A model generated the notes under the pieces. That model was not told the DNA's origin. It made no database searches and worked only from the letters and a program-made list of their open reading frames with translations. The position numbers were made by a program, and so were the translations under genes. Source: an uncultured Roseateles sp. (lineage in GTDB: Bacteria; Pseudomonadota; Gammaproteobacteria; Burkholderiales; Burkholderiaceae_C). From it: a stretch of 64,000 bases of DNA. Shown piece after piece: positions 26,541 to 35,156 of the stretch. Numbering within the stretch: position 1 is the first letter of the stretch; each line of letters begins with the position of its first letter. The stretch is from NCBI RefSeq assembly GCF_913777145.1, contig NZ_CAJYPS010000022.1, positions 1-64,000 on the forward strand, read 5' to 3'.

Positions 26541-27400
26541 GGCGCCTTGGCCTCGACCTTGATGTCGTACTTGCGCGCCAGCGCGGCCACGGCGGCGCTG
26601 CGCTGCTCGGCCATGGTGGCGTCGGTCCAGTCCTGCAGCACCACGCCGCGCAGCGCCTCGTAGCTGCCGGGGCGCGCCGGGCTGGCGGCGTCCAGCCGCA
26701 CCGCGCGCCAGCCGTCGCGGCTGCGCAGCGCCTGCCACTGACCGGGGGGCGCCGCTTCCAGCGCCTTGGCGAAGTCCTCGCCATAGCTCTGCACCAGGTT
26801 GCCATGCGGTCGGGCCTTGAACACGCGCAGGCCGGCCTTGGCGTCGCCCGGCGTGCCTGCGTTGAGCGCGTCCACGAAGGCACGCACCGCGGCCTCGCCG
26901 TTGTCGCTGGCCAGTTGGGCCTCCTGGAAGTCGAAGCGGGCCGGGTCGTCGTACTTGGCGCGGTGCTGCTCGAACCAGGTCTGCAGCAGGCGGTCGTCAT
27001 GCGGCGGCAGCTTGAGCCCGCTGTCCACCACGCTGAGCGCCTTGAAGATCACGCGCTCGCGGATCGCGCTGTCGCCCTTGTCCAGCTGCAGCGCTAGGCC
27101 CTCGCGGTACAGCACCTCGTTGTCCAGCCAGACCTTGCGCAGCGCCTGCAGCTCCTCGGCATTGGGCTCGCGGCCGCGCGTGGCCTTGAAGACCTGGGTG
27201 GCCTCTTCGTCCACGTCGGCACCGACCAGGATCTCGTGGCCGGTGTCGCGGCGGCCGTTGAGCGCGTGGTCCACGCCGAACAGCAGCGCGCCTATCAGCA
27301 GGAAGTGCAGCAGCGGCTCGCGCAGCCAGGCCGGCGTGCGGCTGGGGGAGGGGGCATGCGGTGCGGCGGCAGTCGGTGGGGCAGCGGTCTTGGCGGACAT
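26537..27400 (-). CDS. membrane-anchored parvulin-like peptidyl-prolyl isomerase
   Basis: About 287 residues. A proline/alanine-rich cytoplasmic head is followed by one membrane segment (LLHFLLIGALLFGVDHAL) and a periplasmic part with SurA/PpiD-like helices (NEVLYREGLALQLDKGD) and a parvulin-like region ending in DWRAVRLD-type sequence. The PPIase core is diverged, so isomerase activity is not certain and chaperone activity is more likely. The ATG at 27400 is chosen; one 11 codons upstream (27433) is possible, and neither has a clear ribosome site. It is the first gene of the PPIase-HupE-oxygenase-SpeE-like run. Confidence 0.82.
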   Translation of the reverse strand: MSAKTAAPPTAAAPHAPSPSRTPAWLREPLLHFLLIGALLFGVDHALNGRRDTGHEILVGADVDEEATQVFKATRGREPNAEELQALRKVWLDNEVLYREGLALQLDKGDSAIRERVIFKALSVVDSGLKLPPHDDRLLQTWFEQHRAKYDDPARFDFQEAQLASDNGEAAVRAFVDALNAGTPGDAKAGLRVFKARPHGNLVQSYGEDFAKALEAAPPGQWQALRSRDGWRAVRLDAASPARPGSYEALRGVVLQDWTDATMAEQRSAAVAALARKYDIKVEAKAP

Positions 27401-27495
27401 CGGGGGGTGAGGCGGGTGGGCGGGCCGGGCCATGCTAGAAAACTTGCAAGACAAAACGACGACAACGCGGCGGGGCCGCGCGGGCGTCGCCCAAT

Positions 27496-27522
27496 AAAAA
27501 GCGCCGCGATGGACGCGGCGCT
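27496..27522 (-). terminator. intrinsic terminator after the DUF3604 gene
   Basis: AGCGCCGCG (27500-27508) pairs with CGCGGCGCT (27514-27522). On the minus strand the hairpin is followed by TTTTTATT. It ends the DUF3604 message before the PPIase gene, so the downstream run needs readthrough or its own promoter in 27401-27495. Confidence 0.85.
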
Positions 27523-27543
27523 GAGGGCGAGGGGGGCGCGCGC

Positions 27544-29832
27544 TCAGCGCACGCCGGCCACCGCGTAGGAGTTGGCGACCTCGATGTAGACCGGGTTGCT
27601 GTAGAACCACAGGTCGGCCCATGCGGCCACGTCATAGGACACGGCCTTCTGGCCGGCGATGGGCGAGGCGCCGGTCGCGGTGGCCAGGTGGTCGGGGCAG
27701 CCGTCGAACTGGCTGTTCGCGCTGTGCGCCGTGGTGCACGGGATGCGCAGCATGGTCGTGTCGTTGGCGTTGGTGAACAGGTCGGCCAGCGGGTTGCCGT
27801 TGGCATCGGTCTCGTAGGGCACGGCGGCCGGCAGGTTGCTGCCGCGCAGGCGCACGTACTGCGAGGCCTGCACCGCCGGGATGCGGAAGCTCATCTTCAG
27901 GAAGGGCGTGTTGTCCACGCCCGAGGCCACGCGCACCCAGGGCGTGCTGCCGTTGCCGTTGAAGGTCTTGATGACCGAGGCGCTGGTGTTCTTGGCCGCG
28001 GCCGGCACCACCGACAGGTCGGCGGTGCTGCCGTCGGCGCGCAGCCAGTTGGTGTTGCGCGGCCATTCGCCCGAGTAGTCCGCCGCGCCCGGCTTGCGGT
28101 AGCCGGTGACCAGGCCGCGGATCACGTCCACATGGTCCAGCACCGGCCGGTTCATCGGCTGGTTGATGCCGATCTGGGCCAGCGAGGGGTTGGGGAAGCT
28201 GTAGGGCGAGTAGTTCGTGCCCTCGGGGTCGCGCAGCGCCACCGCCACCACCAGCTCGGCGCCGGGGCGCACGGCCAGCTTCTCGCCCATGGTGGCGCAG
28301 CCGGCGGTGTCGATGTCCGTGCCCTTGGTGGCCGCGGCCAGCGCGATCGCCTCCACCGACGCATTGCTGCGCGCGGTCGGGCCGGCGTAGGACGCGCACA
28401 CCACCAAGGCCAGGCGGTCGATCAGCTGGCCGGTGGCGGACCAGGCATTGCCGCTGCGCAGGCCGTCGACGATGGTCTGCGGGCGCAGCTTGTCGCTGCC
28501 GTTGCGCACCATCACATAGGTGCGCTGGTATTCCCCGGGGTAGAAGTCCTGGCTGGAGCGGCGGTCATCCGGGCCGAACATGCCGCGGTTGTGCCAGTCG
28601 GAGCTGGCAAAGAACCACCAGTTGCGGCCCTCGCCCAGCAGCGCGTCCCACACGCCGCCGACCTGGCCGGCATAGACGCCGGTGCCGCCGTAGGTGGTGC
28701 CGCCGACCGAGTCGGTCATCACGCCGGCGATGTTGTTGCGCTTGACCTGGTATTCACCGCGGTTGTTGGCTGCGCCGTGGCCGGGCTGCGACTCGAAGCC
28801 GAACGCGATGTTGGGCGCGGCGTTGTTGAAGTTGCGCAGATGTTCGATGTTGAAGCCGTTGTTGCCGTCCGCGTTGAAGGGGCCGGCGCGCTCCAGGTGG
28901 GCGGGGACGTAGTAGCTGCCGTTGGCATGGAACTGCGCCATCCACTTCAGCGCCTCCACCGTCTTCAGGTGGCCCTTGCTGCCGGTGCCGGTGCCGCCGG
29001 GCGGCAGCAGCTTCTTGGCGGCATCGTTCCAGCCCAGCGCGCTGGAGGTGGAGTCGGCGCTGGCCGGGTTGCTGCAGTCCCAGTTGTTGCCCACGTTGGA
29101 GCCGGTGGTGTTGCCGCGGCTGGTGTCGGTGTCGCCGCGGTCGAAGCAGTAGGACCACTGCGCCAGCGCATTGGCATTGCCCAGTGCGGTGTAGCCCGGC
29201 GTGTTGGGCAGGGAGGCGTTGTCCAGCGCGGCCGGCATCTGGCCGGTGATGATGGACATGGAGGTGTGCTCATGGCCGGCCACGACCGACTCCATGCCGA
29301 TGAACAGCGGCAGGTTCTTCTGGGCCGAGAGGTATTCCAGCAGCGGGTACTGGTACTCCTGGATGGACTGCCAGCGCCACATATTGCCGTTGCCGCCGAC
29401 GCCGCCGTTCAGGCCCTTGAGGTTGGCCGCGCCAATGCTCTGGGTCCAGGTGGTGCTCGGGCCGGCGTATTGCGACGGCGCGGAGCTGGTGCCGGTGTTG
29501 TAGGGCGTGTTGCCGGTCAGGTAGGGGTAGGCGGGCGTGGCCAGCGTGGCGTCTTCCACCAGCGTGCAGTTGCGGTTGCCGTTGCCGCCGTGGCCGGCTT
29601 GCACGAACCAGTCCAGACCCCAGGGCGTGTCCACCTTGTCGGTGACCTTCTTCACCAGCTTCTGCATGGAGATGGCGCCGTCCGAGCAGGTCGTGTGGTT
29701 GTGGAAGTCACCCGACACGTACTTGCCGGCGGTCTTGCCGGCCGCGGTCGCCAGGTTGGGGGCCACGATGGCCACGCTGCCAAGCGCGGCGATGGCCAGC
29801 GCGATCTGGCTCTTGCTCAAGGAATTTTTCAT
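27544..29832 (-). CDS. DUF3604 (PHP-like) secreted protein
   Basis: A 762-residue protein with signal peptide (residues 1-30, ending NLATA) and the N-terminal motif SGDFHNHTTCSDG (40-52), the hallmark of the DUF3604 family. The motif resembles motif I of PHP phosphoesterases, which bind two or three metals. Further histidines in AGHEHTS, PAHLERAGP and SSDWHNRG are candidate metal ligands. The enzyme substrate is unknown; a phosphoesterase role fits both the PHP resemblance and the Pho box upstream (29877-29918). The ATG at 29832 is preceded by CGGAG. It is separated from the PPIase run by a terminator. Confidence 0.9.
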   Translation of the reverse strand: MKNSLSKSQIALAIAALGSVAIVAPNLATAAGKTAGKYVSGDFHNHTTCSDGAISMQKLVKKVTDKVDTPWGLDWFVQAGHGGNGNRNCTLVEDATLATPAYPYLTGNTPYNTGTSSAPSQYAGPSTTWTQSIGAANLKGLNGGVGGNGNMWRWQSIQEYQYPLLEYLSAQKNLPLFIGMESVVAGHEHTSMSIITGQMPAALDNASLPNTPGYTALGNANALAQWSYCFDRGDTDTSRGNTTGSNVGNNWDCSNPASADSTSSALGWNDAAKKLLPPGGTGTGSKGHLKTVEALKWMAQFHANGSYYVPAHLERAGPFNADGNNGFNIEHLRNFNNAAPNIAFGFESQPGHGAANNRGEYQVKRNNIAGVMTDSVGGTTYGGTGVYAGQVGGVWDALLGEGRNWWFFASSDWHNRGMFGPDDRRSSQDFYPGEYQRTYVMVRNGSDKLRPQTIVDGLRSGNAWSATGQLIDRLALVVCASYAGPTARSNASVEAIALAAATKGTDIDTAGCATMGEKLAVRPGAELVVAVALRDPEGTNYSPYSFPNPSLAQIGINQPMNRPVLDHVDVIRGLVTGYRKPGAADYSGEWPRNTNWLRADGSTADLSVVPAAAKNTSASVIKTFNGNGSTPWVRVASGVDNTPFLKMSFRIPAVQASQYVRLRGSNLPAAVPYETDANGNPLADLFTNANDTTMLRIPCTTAHSANSQFDGCPDHLATATGASPIAGQKAVSYDVAAWADLWFYSNPVYIEVANSYAVAGVR

Positions 29833-29876
29833 GGACAAGGCTCCGGGGAGAGGGGGAGGGACGTGAAATCGGGCGG

Positions 29877-29918
29877 ATGCTAGGCAGCAGTCATGACCTC
29901 GGCGTGACGTATTCACGA
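29877..29918 (-). promoter_or_regulatory. Pho box and -10 element upstream of DUF3604 gene
   Basis: On the minus strand three units GTCGT, GTCAC and GTCAT occur at exact 11-bp intervals (TCGT 29918-29915, TCAC 29907-29904, TCAT 29896-29893). They match the tandem CTGTCAY-type PhoB half-sites. Exactly 10 bases downstream lies TAGCAT (29882-29877), a plausible -10. This is the standard geometry of a PhoB-activated promoter lacking a -35 box, and predicts a leader of about 35-40 nt. Confidence 0.7.
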
Positions 29919-29943
29919 CTTCGGCGGCCTGTGGATTCGCGGC

Positions 29944-30405
29944 TCAGCGAAAGCTGCCGTAATCGACGTTGAGCAGCGCATTCACCGTGCCGCCGTGCAG
30001 AAAGCCCAGCTGCAGCGGGAAGCTGCGGCCTATCTGCAGCGGCTGCTGCAGGTCCAGCAGTTCGATGTGCAGGCCGTCCTCGGTCAGCGTGAGCTCCCGG
30101 CCGGCCGGGATGTCCAGGGCCAGGTCTTGCGCCGGCTCGGTCTCGTCGGGGCGCACCAGGCGTGCGCCGCCGGCCACCGGCGTCACCACCGAGATCAGCC
30201 GGTCATCGCGCTGCACTTCGTCGAAGCGCATGCACAGGCGGGCGGTCTCGGCATCCACGCGCGTGGCCCGGGTCCAGGGGTGCCAGATGCGCATCGTGGC
30301 GCTGTAGAAGTCGCAGGCACGGGCCGGGCGGGCGAGGGTGCCCAGGCCGGCGCCGGCCAGTGCCAGCAGCAGACCGCGGCGCGACTGAAGTTGAGGGTGA
30401 GGCAT
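29944..30405 (-). CDS. PCuAC-like copper chaperone homologue with altered metal site
   Basis: A 153-residue protein starting MPHPQLQSRRGLLLALAGAG, a Tat-type signal. The mature part follows the PCu(A)C copper chaperone pattern (MRIWHPWTRAT, FDEV..DRLISVVTPVA, IPAGRELTLTEDGLHIELLDL). The family normally binds Cu(I) through an H(M)-x10-M-x21-HxM set. Here the first His and Met positions are replaced, and the terminal HxM reads HIE. Copper binding is therefore doubtful and another ligand or a structural role is possible. It is divergent from the PEP-CTERM gene at 30588. Confidence 0.75.
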   Translation of the reverse strand: MPHPQLQSRRGLLLALAGAGLGTLARPARACDFYSATMRIWHPWTRATRVDAETARLCMRFDEVQRDDRLISVVTPVAGGARLVRPDETEPAQDLALDIPAGRELTLTEDGLHIELLDLQQPLQIGRSFPLQLGFLHGGTVNALLNVDYGSFR

Positions 30406-30451
30406 GGCAAGGTGCAGACGAGCAGTGATGCGCCCACCTTGGCAGCCGTTC

Positions 30452-30466
30452 GTGACGCTTGCGTGA
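30452..30466 (-). promoter_or_regulatory. weak Pho-box-like repeat upstream of PCuAC-like gene
   Basis: Two TCAC units on the minus strand (30466-30463 and 30455-30452) are exactly 11 bp apart. No third unit or convincing -10 box follows, so this is weaker than the sites at 29877 and 43675. Confidence 0.3.
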
Positions 30467-30587
30467 CCCCCGAGTCTTGCTCGGCGCGTCTGCAACAGGC
30501 GTCACGCCGTTGACTTTTTCACGAATCACACTCCACCGGATTTCGCAGCGGCTTGACGCCGTGTCCGTGTTGACTCTGGAGTGACTG

Positions 30588-31187
30588 ATGAAGCAACTCG
30601 TCTCCCTGGCCCTGGCCCTGGGCTTGGCCGCACCGGCGTTCGCGTCCGGCACCCCCTTCGTGATCGACTTCGAGAAGAGCTGGGACTATGGCCAGGCGGT
30701 CGATGACAGCTACGCCGCGTTGGGCGTTAGATTCACCAATGTGCTGGGCCTGTCCAACGGCGACGGCCTGGGCGGCCTGCCCGACGGCGCCTACTACGCC
30801 GGCGCGCCGTCGCCGCTGGGTGTGGGCTTCGTGCAGCTGGACGGCGTTCAGAACACCACCGCCTACATGAATGTGGCCGGCGGCGTGGACGGCGCGCTGA
30901 ACTTCTTCTACTCGTCCACCGCCGATTTCGAGATCAAGGCCTACTCCGGCCTCAATGGCACGGGCGATCTGCTGGGCACCCTCACGCTGAGCGCCAACAC
31001 TGCGGACTACACCAACTGGAACGCGGCCGCGTTCAGCTTCCTGGGCTCGGCCCGCTCCTTCGACCTGAGCGGCGCGGCCAATGTCGCGGCGCTGGACAAC
31101 ATCTCGGCCGTGCCCGAACCCGCCAGCGCGCTGCTGCTGCTGGCCGGTGGCGCGCTGCTGGCCGCGACGCGCCGCCGCCGCGACTGA
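30588..31187 (+). CDS. PEP-CTERM sorting-domain protein
   Basis: A 199-residue secreted protein with signal peptide LALALGLAAPAFA, a beta-rich domain that begins FVIDFEKSW, and the C-terminal signal VPEPASALLLLAGGALLAATRRRRD for exosortase processing. Its domain resembles the carbohydrate-binding-like jelly rolls often found in such proteins, but no specific ligand motif is seen. It ends just before a strong bidirectional terminator. Confidence 0.9.
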   Translation: MKQLVSLALALGLAAPAFASGTPFVIDFEKSWDYGQAVDDSYAALGVRFTNVLGLSNGDGLGGLPDGAYYAGAPSPLGVGFVQLDGVQNTTAYMNVAGGVDGALNFFYSSTADFEIKAYSGLNGTGDLLGTLTLSANTADYTNWNAAAFSFLGSARSFDLSGAANVAALDNISAVPEPASALLLLAGGALLAATRRRRD

Positions 31188-31204
31188 GCGCCTGCGCGGG
31201 CGAC

Positions 31205-31234
31205 AAAAAAGCCGGCTCAGGAGCCGGCTTTTTT
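31205..31234. terminator. strong bidirectional terminator
   Basis: AAAAAAGCCGGCTC (31205-31218) and GAGCCGGCTTTTTT (31221-31234) form a perfect stem around a 2-base loop, with A and T runs on both sides, so it serves the + strand PEP-CTERM gene and can serve argF on the minus strand. Confidence 0.9.
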
Positions 31235-31247
31235 GGTGCGCTGACGC

Positions 31248-31310
31248 TCAGCCAATCCGCCCGAGCAGCAGGTACTCCATGAGTGCCTTCTGCACGTGCA
31301 TCCGTTCTGG
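31248..31310 (-). repeat. duplicated 3' end of argF
   Basis: About 60 bp repeat, with a single mismatch in the aligned part, the last 20 codons and stop codon of argF found at 31402-31464. The copies are direct repeats 154 bp apart. The copy has no start or reading context of its own. The spacer (31311-31401) holds the hairpin CACTTTGCGCGGCAAAGTG. Confidence 0.85.
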
Positions 31311-31401
31311 TCTCGGCCGCGCCTGACGGCGCTTCACTTTGCGCGGCAAAGTGAGCCTCGCCCGAACCGGATGTGCCGCCTGCGGCGGCGCGTCTTGGCC
31401 T

Positions 31402-32343
31402 TCAGCCAATCCGCCCGAGCAGCAGGTACTCCATGAGCGCCTTCTGCACGTGCATCCGGTTCTCCGCCTCGTCCCAGACCACGGACTGGGGGCCGTCGAT
31501 GACGTCGGCCGACACCTCCTCGCCGCGGTGGGCCGGCAGGCAGTGCATGAACAGCGCGTCGGGCTTGGCGCGGGCCATCATCGCGGCGTCCACGCACCAG
31601 TCGGCGAACGCGGCCTTGCGGGCCTCGTTCTCGGCTTCATAGCCCATGCTGGTCCAGACGTCGGTGGTCACCAGGTCGGCGCCGACGCAGGCCTCGCGCG
31701 GGTCCTTGAAGACCCGGTAGCAGCTCGCGTCCTTGACGCCGGCCACGGCCGGGTCGATCTCATAGCCGCTGGGCGTGCTCACATGCACCTTGAAGCCCAG
31801 GATCTCGGCCGCCTGCAGCCAGGTGTTGGCCATGTTGTTGCCGTCCCCCACCCAGGCCACGACCCGGCCCTTGAGGCAGTCCATGTCGATGGCGCCGCGG
31901 CGGTCCATGCCGCGGTTCTCTATGAAGGTGAACAGGTCGGCCAGGATCTGGCAGGGGTGGTACTCGTTGGTCAGGCCGTTGATGACCGGCACGCGCGAGT
32001 GCGCCGCGAAACGCTCGATCTTGCTCTGCTCGAAGGTGCGGATCATCACGATGTCGACCATGCGGCTGATCACGCGGGCCGAGTCCTCGATGGGCTCGGC
32101 GCGGCCCAGCTGGCTGTCGCCGGTGGTGAGGTGCACCACTGAGCCGCCCATCTGGTACATGCCGGCCTCGAAACTCACGCGGGTGCGGGTGCTGGCCTTC
32201 TCGAAGATCATGGCCAGCGTGCGGTCCTGCAGTGGCTGGTACTTCTCGTAGTTCTTGAAGCGGCGCTTGATGGTGGCGGCCCGTTCGAACAGATGGGCGT
32301 ATTCCTCGGCGCGGAAGTCCTTGAACTGCAGGTAGTGGCGCAT
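31402..32343 (-). CDS. argF: ornithine carbamoyltransferase
   Basis: About 313 residues. The enzyme transfers carbamoyl phosphate to ornithine to give citrulline in arginine synthesis. STRTR (carbamoyl-phosphate site), the HPCQ motif, the ornithine-side sequence VGDGNNMANTWL and HCLPAHRGEE are all present. The start MRHYLQFKDF at 32343 is favoured because GGGGAAC precedes it and the family usually begins there. A start at 32364 would overlap the argD stop by 4 bases and add seven residues. It follows argD directly in one operon. Confidence 0.97.
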   Translation of the reverse strand: MRHYLQFKDFRAEEYAHLFERAATIKRRFKNYEKYQPLQDRTLAMIFEKASTRTRVSFEAGMYQMGGSVVHLTTGDSQLGRAEPIEDSARVISRMVDIVMIRTFEQSKIERFAAHSRVPVINGLTNEYHPCQILADLFTFIENRGMDRRGAIDMDCLKGRVVAWVGDGNNMANTWLQAAEILGFKVHVSTPSGYEIDPAVAGVKDASCYRVFKDPREACVGADLVTTDVWTSMGYEAENEARKAAFADWCVDAAMMARAKPDALFMHCLPAHRGEEVSADVIDGPQSVVWDEAENRMHVQKALMEYLLLGRIG

Positions 32344-32360
32344 CAGACTGTTCCCCGGCT

Positions 32361-33566
32361 TCATGGCTTGGGCTGGGCCAGCAGCCCCTTGATCAGCGGC
32401 AGCAGGCGGGCGGCGATTTGGCGCGCCTCGTCGTGCGTCAGGATCAGCGGCGGCAGCAGGCGCACCACGCGGTCGGCGGTCACGCTGAACAACAGGCCTG
32501 CTTCCAGGCCTTGCGTCAGCAGCGCACCGGCCGGGCGGTCCAGCTCCAGGCCCAGCATCAGGCCCTGGCCACGGATCTCCACCAGGCCCGGCTCGCCGGC
32601 CAGGCCGTCGGCCAGCGCTTGACGCAGCGTTGCGCCCACGGCCTCGGCATTCGCCAGCAGGCCGTCCTCTTCCATGATCTTCAGCGTCTCGATGCCGGCG
32701 CGCATGGCCAGCGGGTTGCCGCCGAAGGTCGTGCCATGGTTGCCGGCCTGCAGCACATGGGCGGCACGCGGGCCACAGACCACCGCGCCGATGGGCACGC
32801 CCGAGCCCAGGCCCTTGGCCAGCGGCATCACGTCGGGCTGGATGCCCGCCCACTGGTGGGCGAACCACTTGCCGGTGCGGCCAATGCCGCACTGCACCTC
32901 GTCCAGCATCAGCAGCAGGTCGTGCTGGTCGCAGAGCCGGCGCAGCCCCTGCAGGAACTCGACACGCGCCGGGTTGATGCCGCCTTCACCCTGGATGGTC
33001 TCCAGGAAGATGGCGGTGATGTTGGGGTTGGCCTGGATCGCGGCCTGGACCGCGGCGAGGTCGTTCAGCGGCACGCGCACAAAGCCCGGCACCAGCGGCG
33101 CAAAGCCCGCCTGCACCTTGGGGTTGGCCGTGGCCGACAGCGTCGCGATGGAGCGGCCATGGAAGGCGCCCTCGAACACGATGACCGCCGGGTTGGCGTT
33201 GCCGCGGTCATGGCCGAACTTGCGCGCGATCTTCAGCGCGGCCTCGTTCGCCTCCAGGCCGCTGTTGCAGAAGAAGACATTGGCCAGGCCGGAGATCTCG
33301 CACAGCTTGTCGGCCAGTTGCTCCTGCAGCGGCGACTGGTAGTAGTTGCTGGTGTGGATCAGCTTGGCGACCTGCTCCTGCAGCGCCGGCACCAGGCGCG
33401 GGTGGGCATGGCCCAGCGTGTTCACCGCGATGCCGGCGAGGGCGTCCAGGTATCGTCGGCCCTCCACGTCCCAGACCCAGACGCCCTGGCCGTGCGACAG
33501 GGCAACGGGCAGGCGGCCGTAGGTCGGCATCACGTGGCTGGTGGACGAGGGGGGGACAGCGCTCAT
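32361..33566 (-). CDS. argD: acetylornithine aminotransferase
   Basis: A 401-residue PLP-dependent class III aminotransferase, the fourth step of ornithine synthesis. It shows the family features NYYQSPLQEQLADKL, FFCNSGLEANEAALK, the aspartate in LLMLDEVQCGIGRTG, the PLP lysine in PLAKGLGSG, and TTFGGNPLA. It is first in the argD-argF operon and divergent from the DUF3579 gene at 33714, a pairing that is usual in Burkholderiales. Confidence 0.97.
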   Translation of the reverse strand: MSAVPPSSTSHVMPTYGRLPVALSHGQGVWVWDVEGRRYLDALAGIAVNTLGHAHPRLVPALQEQVAKLIHTSNYYQSPLQEQLADKLCEISGLANVFFCNSGLEANEAALKIARKFGHDRGNANPAVIVFEGAFHGRSIATLSATANPKVQAGFAPLVPGFVRVPLNDLAAVQAAIQANPNITAIFLETIQGEGGINPARVEFLQGLRRLCDQHDLLLMLDEVQCGIGRTGKWFAHQWAGIQPDVMPLAKGLGSGVPIGAVVCGPRAAHVLQAGNHGTTFGGNPLAMRAGIETLKIMEEDGLLANAEAVGATLRQALADGLAGEPGLVEIRGQGLMLGLELDRPAGALLTQGLEAGLLFSVTADRVVRLLPPLILTHDEARQIAARLLPLIKGLLAQPKP

Positions 33567-33713
33567 CGGGTCTCCGGCGGGAATCCAAGGGTTGAAAGAG
33601 TGAAGATTCTAGGGTTCCCCTACGGGTTATGCCGGGGTTTGCTGCGGCGCAACACATCCGAGGCACAATCACGGGTTTTGGGGCGGCGCTGAAGCGTCGT
33701 CAAACTGCTGCCA

Positions 33714-34046
33714 ATGAGTTCGACCACACCGCCGCGCGAAGTCTTCATCCAGGGCGTGACCCTGGATGGCCGGACGTTCCGGCCCAGCGACTGGGCGGAA
33801 CGCCTGGCCGGGGCCATGTCCTGTTTTCGCCCGGGTGGTGTGCGTGGTGGCATAGGGGCCCACATCGGCTACTCGCCGCTGTGCGTGCCCACGGTCGTCA
33901 ATGGCGTGAAGTGCGTGGTGGTCAGCGAGGAGCTGAAGCGCCTGGAGCCCATGGCCTGGGACTTCGTGATGAACTTCGCCCGCGACAACAACCTGCAGGT
34001 GGCCGAGGCCTGCCTGCTGCCGGACGGCAAGCCCGCCAAGGGCTGA
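33714..34046 (+). CDS. DUF3579 domain protein
   Basis: A 110-residue cytosolic protein with FIQGVTLDGRTFRPSDWAERL and IGYSPLCVPTVVNGVKCVVV, the conserved pattern of DUF3579. The family function is unknown. It lies divergently next to argD, as in many betaproteobacteria. The 147-bp gap between them should hold both promoters. Confidence 0.92.
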   Translation: MSSTTPPREVFIQGVTLDGRTFRPSDWAERLAGAMSCFRPGGVRGGIGAHIGYSPLCVPTVVNGVKCVVVSEELKRLEPMAWDFVMNFARDNNLQVAEACLLPDGKPAKG

Positions 34047-34189
34047 TGTCCAGGCGAGGAGGTCGCCGCGGCGGCACTCCTCTCATCTAAGGGCTTGTGC
34101 GGCCCGCTTGCAGACTTCTCGCGACAGTTGCGGGCCCGAGGGCTGGCCGGCTGCGGCTATTCTCACAATTGCTTACGTAGTCGTCCTCG

Positions 34190-35062
34190 ATGAGCCTCAG
34201 TCGCGCCGCCGCCGCGCCCTCCATGCCCACTTCGCCGCTCCTGCCTGCCCAGCCTGTGGCGCCGGCCGTGCCGGTGTGGGTGCTGCTGCGCGGTCTGTCA
34301 CGGGAAGGGGCGCACTGGGGAGAGTTCCCCAGGCATTTCCAGATCGCGCTGCAGGAGCAGCAGCCCGGCGCCGAGCTGCTGCTGCTGGATCTGCCGGGTA
34401 ATGGTGCGCTGCACAAGCAGGCCAGCCCCACCCAGGTGTCGGCTTTCGTCGATGCCTGCCGCGAGGAACTGCGCCGCCGGGGCGTGACCGCGCCGGTATG
34501 GCTGGTGGGCATGTCGCTGGGCGCGATGGTGGCCACGGACTGGGCGCACCGCTACCCCGGCGAGGTGCAGGCGGGGGTGTTGATCAATGCGAGCCTGCGG
34601 CCCTTCAGCGAGGTGTTCCGCCGCCCGCGGCCGCTGAACTATCTGAGCCTGCTGCTGCTGTCGCTGACGCGCTTCGGTGCGCGCATGCGCGAGCAGCGCG
34701 TGCTGCGCCTGACCACCCGGTTGGCGCCGGCCGATCTGGTGCTGGACCGCTGGGTGGAGTTGCAGCGCCACCATCCGCTGCGCGTGCGCAATACCGTGCG
34801 GCAGTGGGTCGCGTCCATGCGCTACCGCGCCAGCCGCAGCCGGCCGGCCGCGCCCATGCTGCTGCTGTGCAGCAAGGCCGACAAGCTGGTGGACTGGCGC
34901 TGCTCCCAGGCCATCAGCCGTGCCTGGGGCGCGCCGCTGCGCCTGCATGCGCAGGCGGGTCACGACCTGCCGCTGGACGACCCGCAGTGGGTGGCCCGCG
35001 TGGTGGCTGAATGGCTCAGGGATCGCAATCGCCACGGCGTGAAGCCGGGCGAGTGGCATTGA
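34190..35062 (+). CDS. alpha/beta hydrolase
   Basis: A 290-residue alpha/beta-hydrolase fold protein with nucleophile elbow GMSLGAM (Ser about 107), an acidic residue after LLCSKADKLVDW and a C-terminal His in AGHDLPLDDP, giving a complete candidate triad. There is no signal peptide. The ATG at 34190 is used; ATGs a few codons downstream are also possible because the first 25 residues are low complexity. The substrate is unknown; esterase or lipase-like activity is likely. Confidence 0.85.
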   Translation: MSLSRAAAAPSMPTSPLLPAQPVAPAVPVWVLLRGLSREGAHWGEFPRHFQIALQEQQPGAELLLLDLPGNGALHKQASPTQVSAFVDACREELRRRGVTAPVWLVGMSLGAMVATDWAHRYPGEVQAGVLINASLRPFSEVFRRPRPLNYLSLLLLSLTRFGARMREQRVLRLTTRLAPADLVLDRWVELQRHHPLRVRNTVRQWVASMRYRASRSRPAAPMLLLCSKADKLVDWRCSQAISRAWGAPLRLHAQAGHDLPLDDPQWVARVVAEWLRDRNRHGVKPGEWH

Positions 35063-35105
35063 GTGGGTCGGGCGCTTGATGGCCGCCCGCAGCCGCTGGA
35101 AATGC

Positions 35106-35131
35106 AAAAGGCCCGCTTGCGCGGGCCTTTT
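35106..35131. terminator. bidirectional terminator between hydrolase and rpsT
   Basis: AAAAGGCCCGC (35106-35116) and GCGGGCCTTTT (35121-35131) form an 11-bp stem, with A and T runs usable on both strands between the convergent genes. Confidence 0.85.
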
Positions 35132-35156
35132 GCTTGCACCAGAGCTGGATTGGTAA

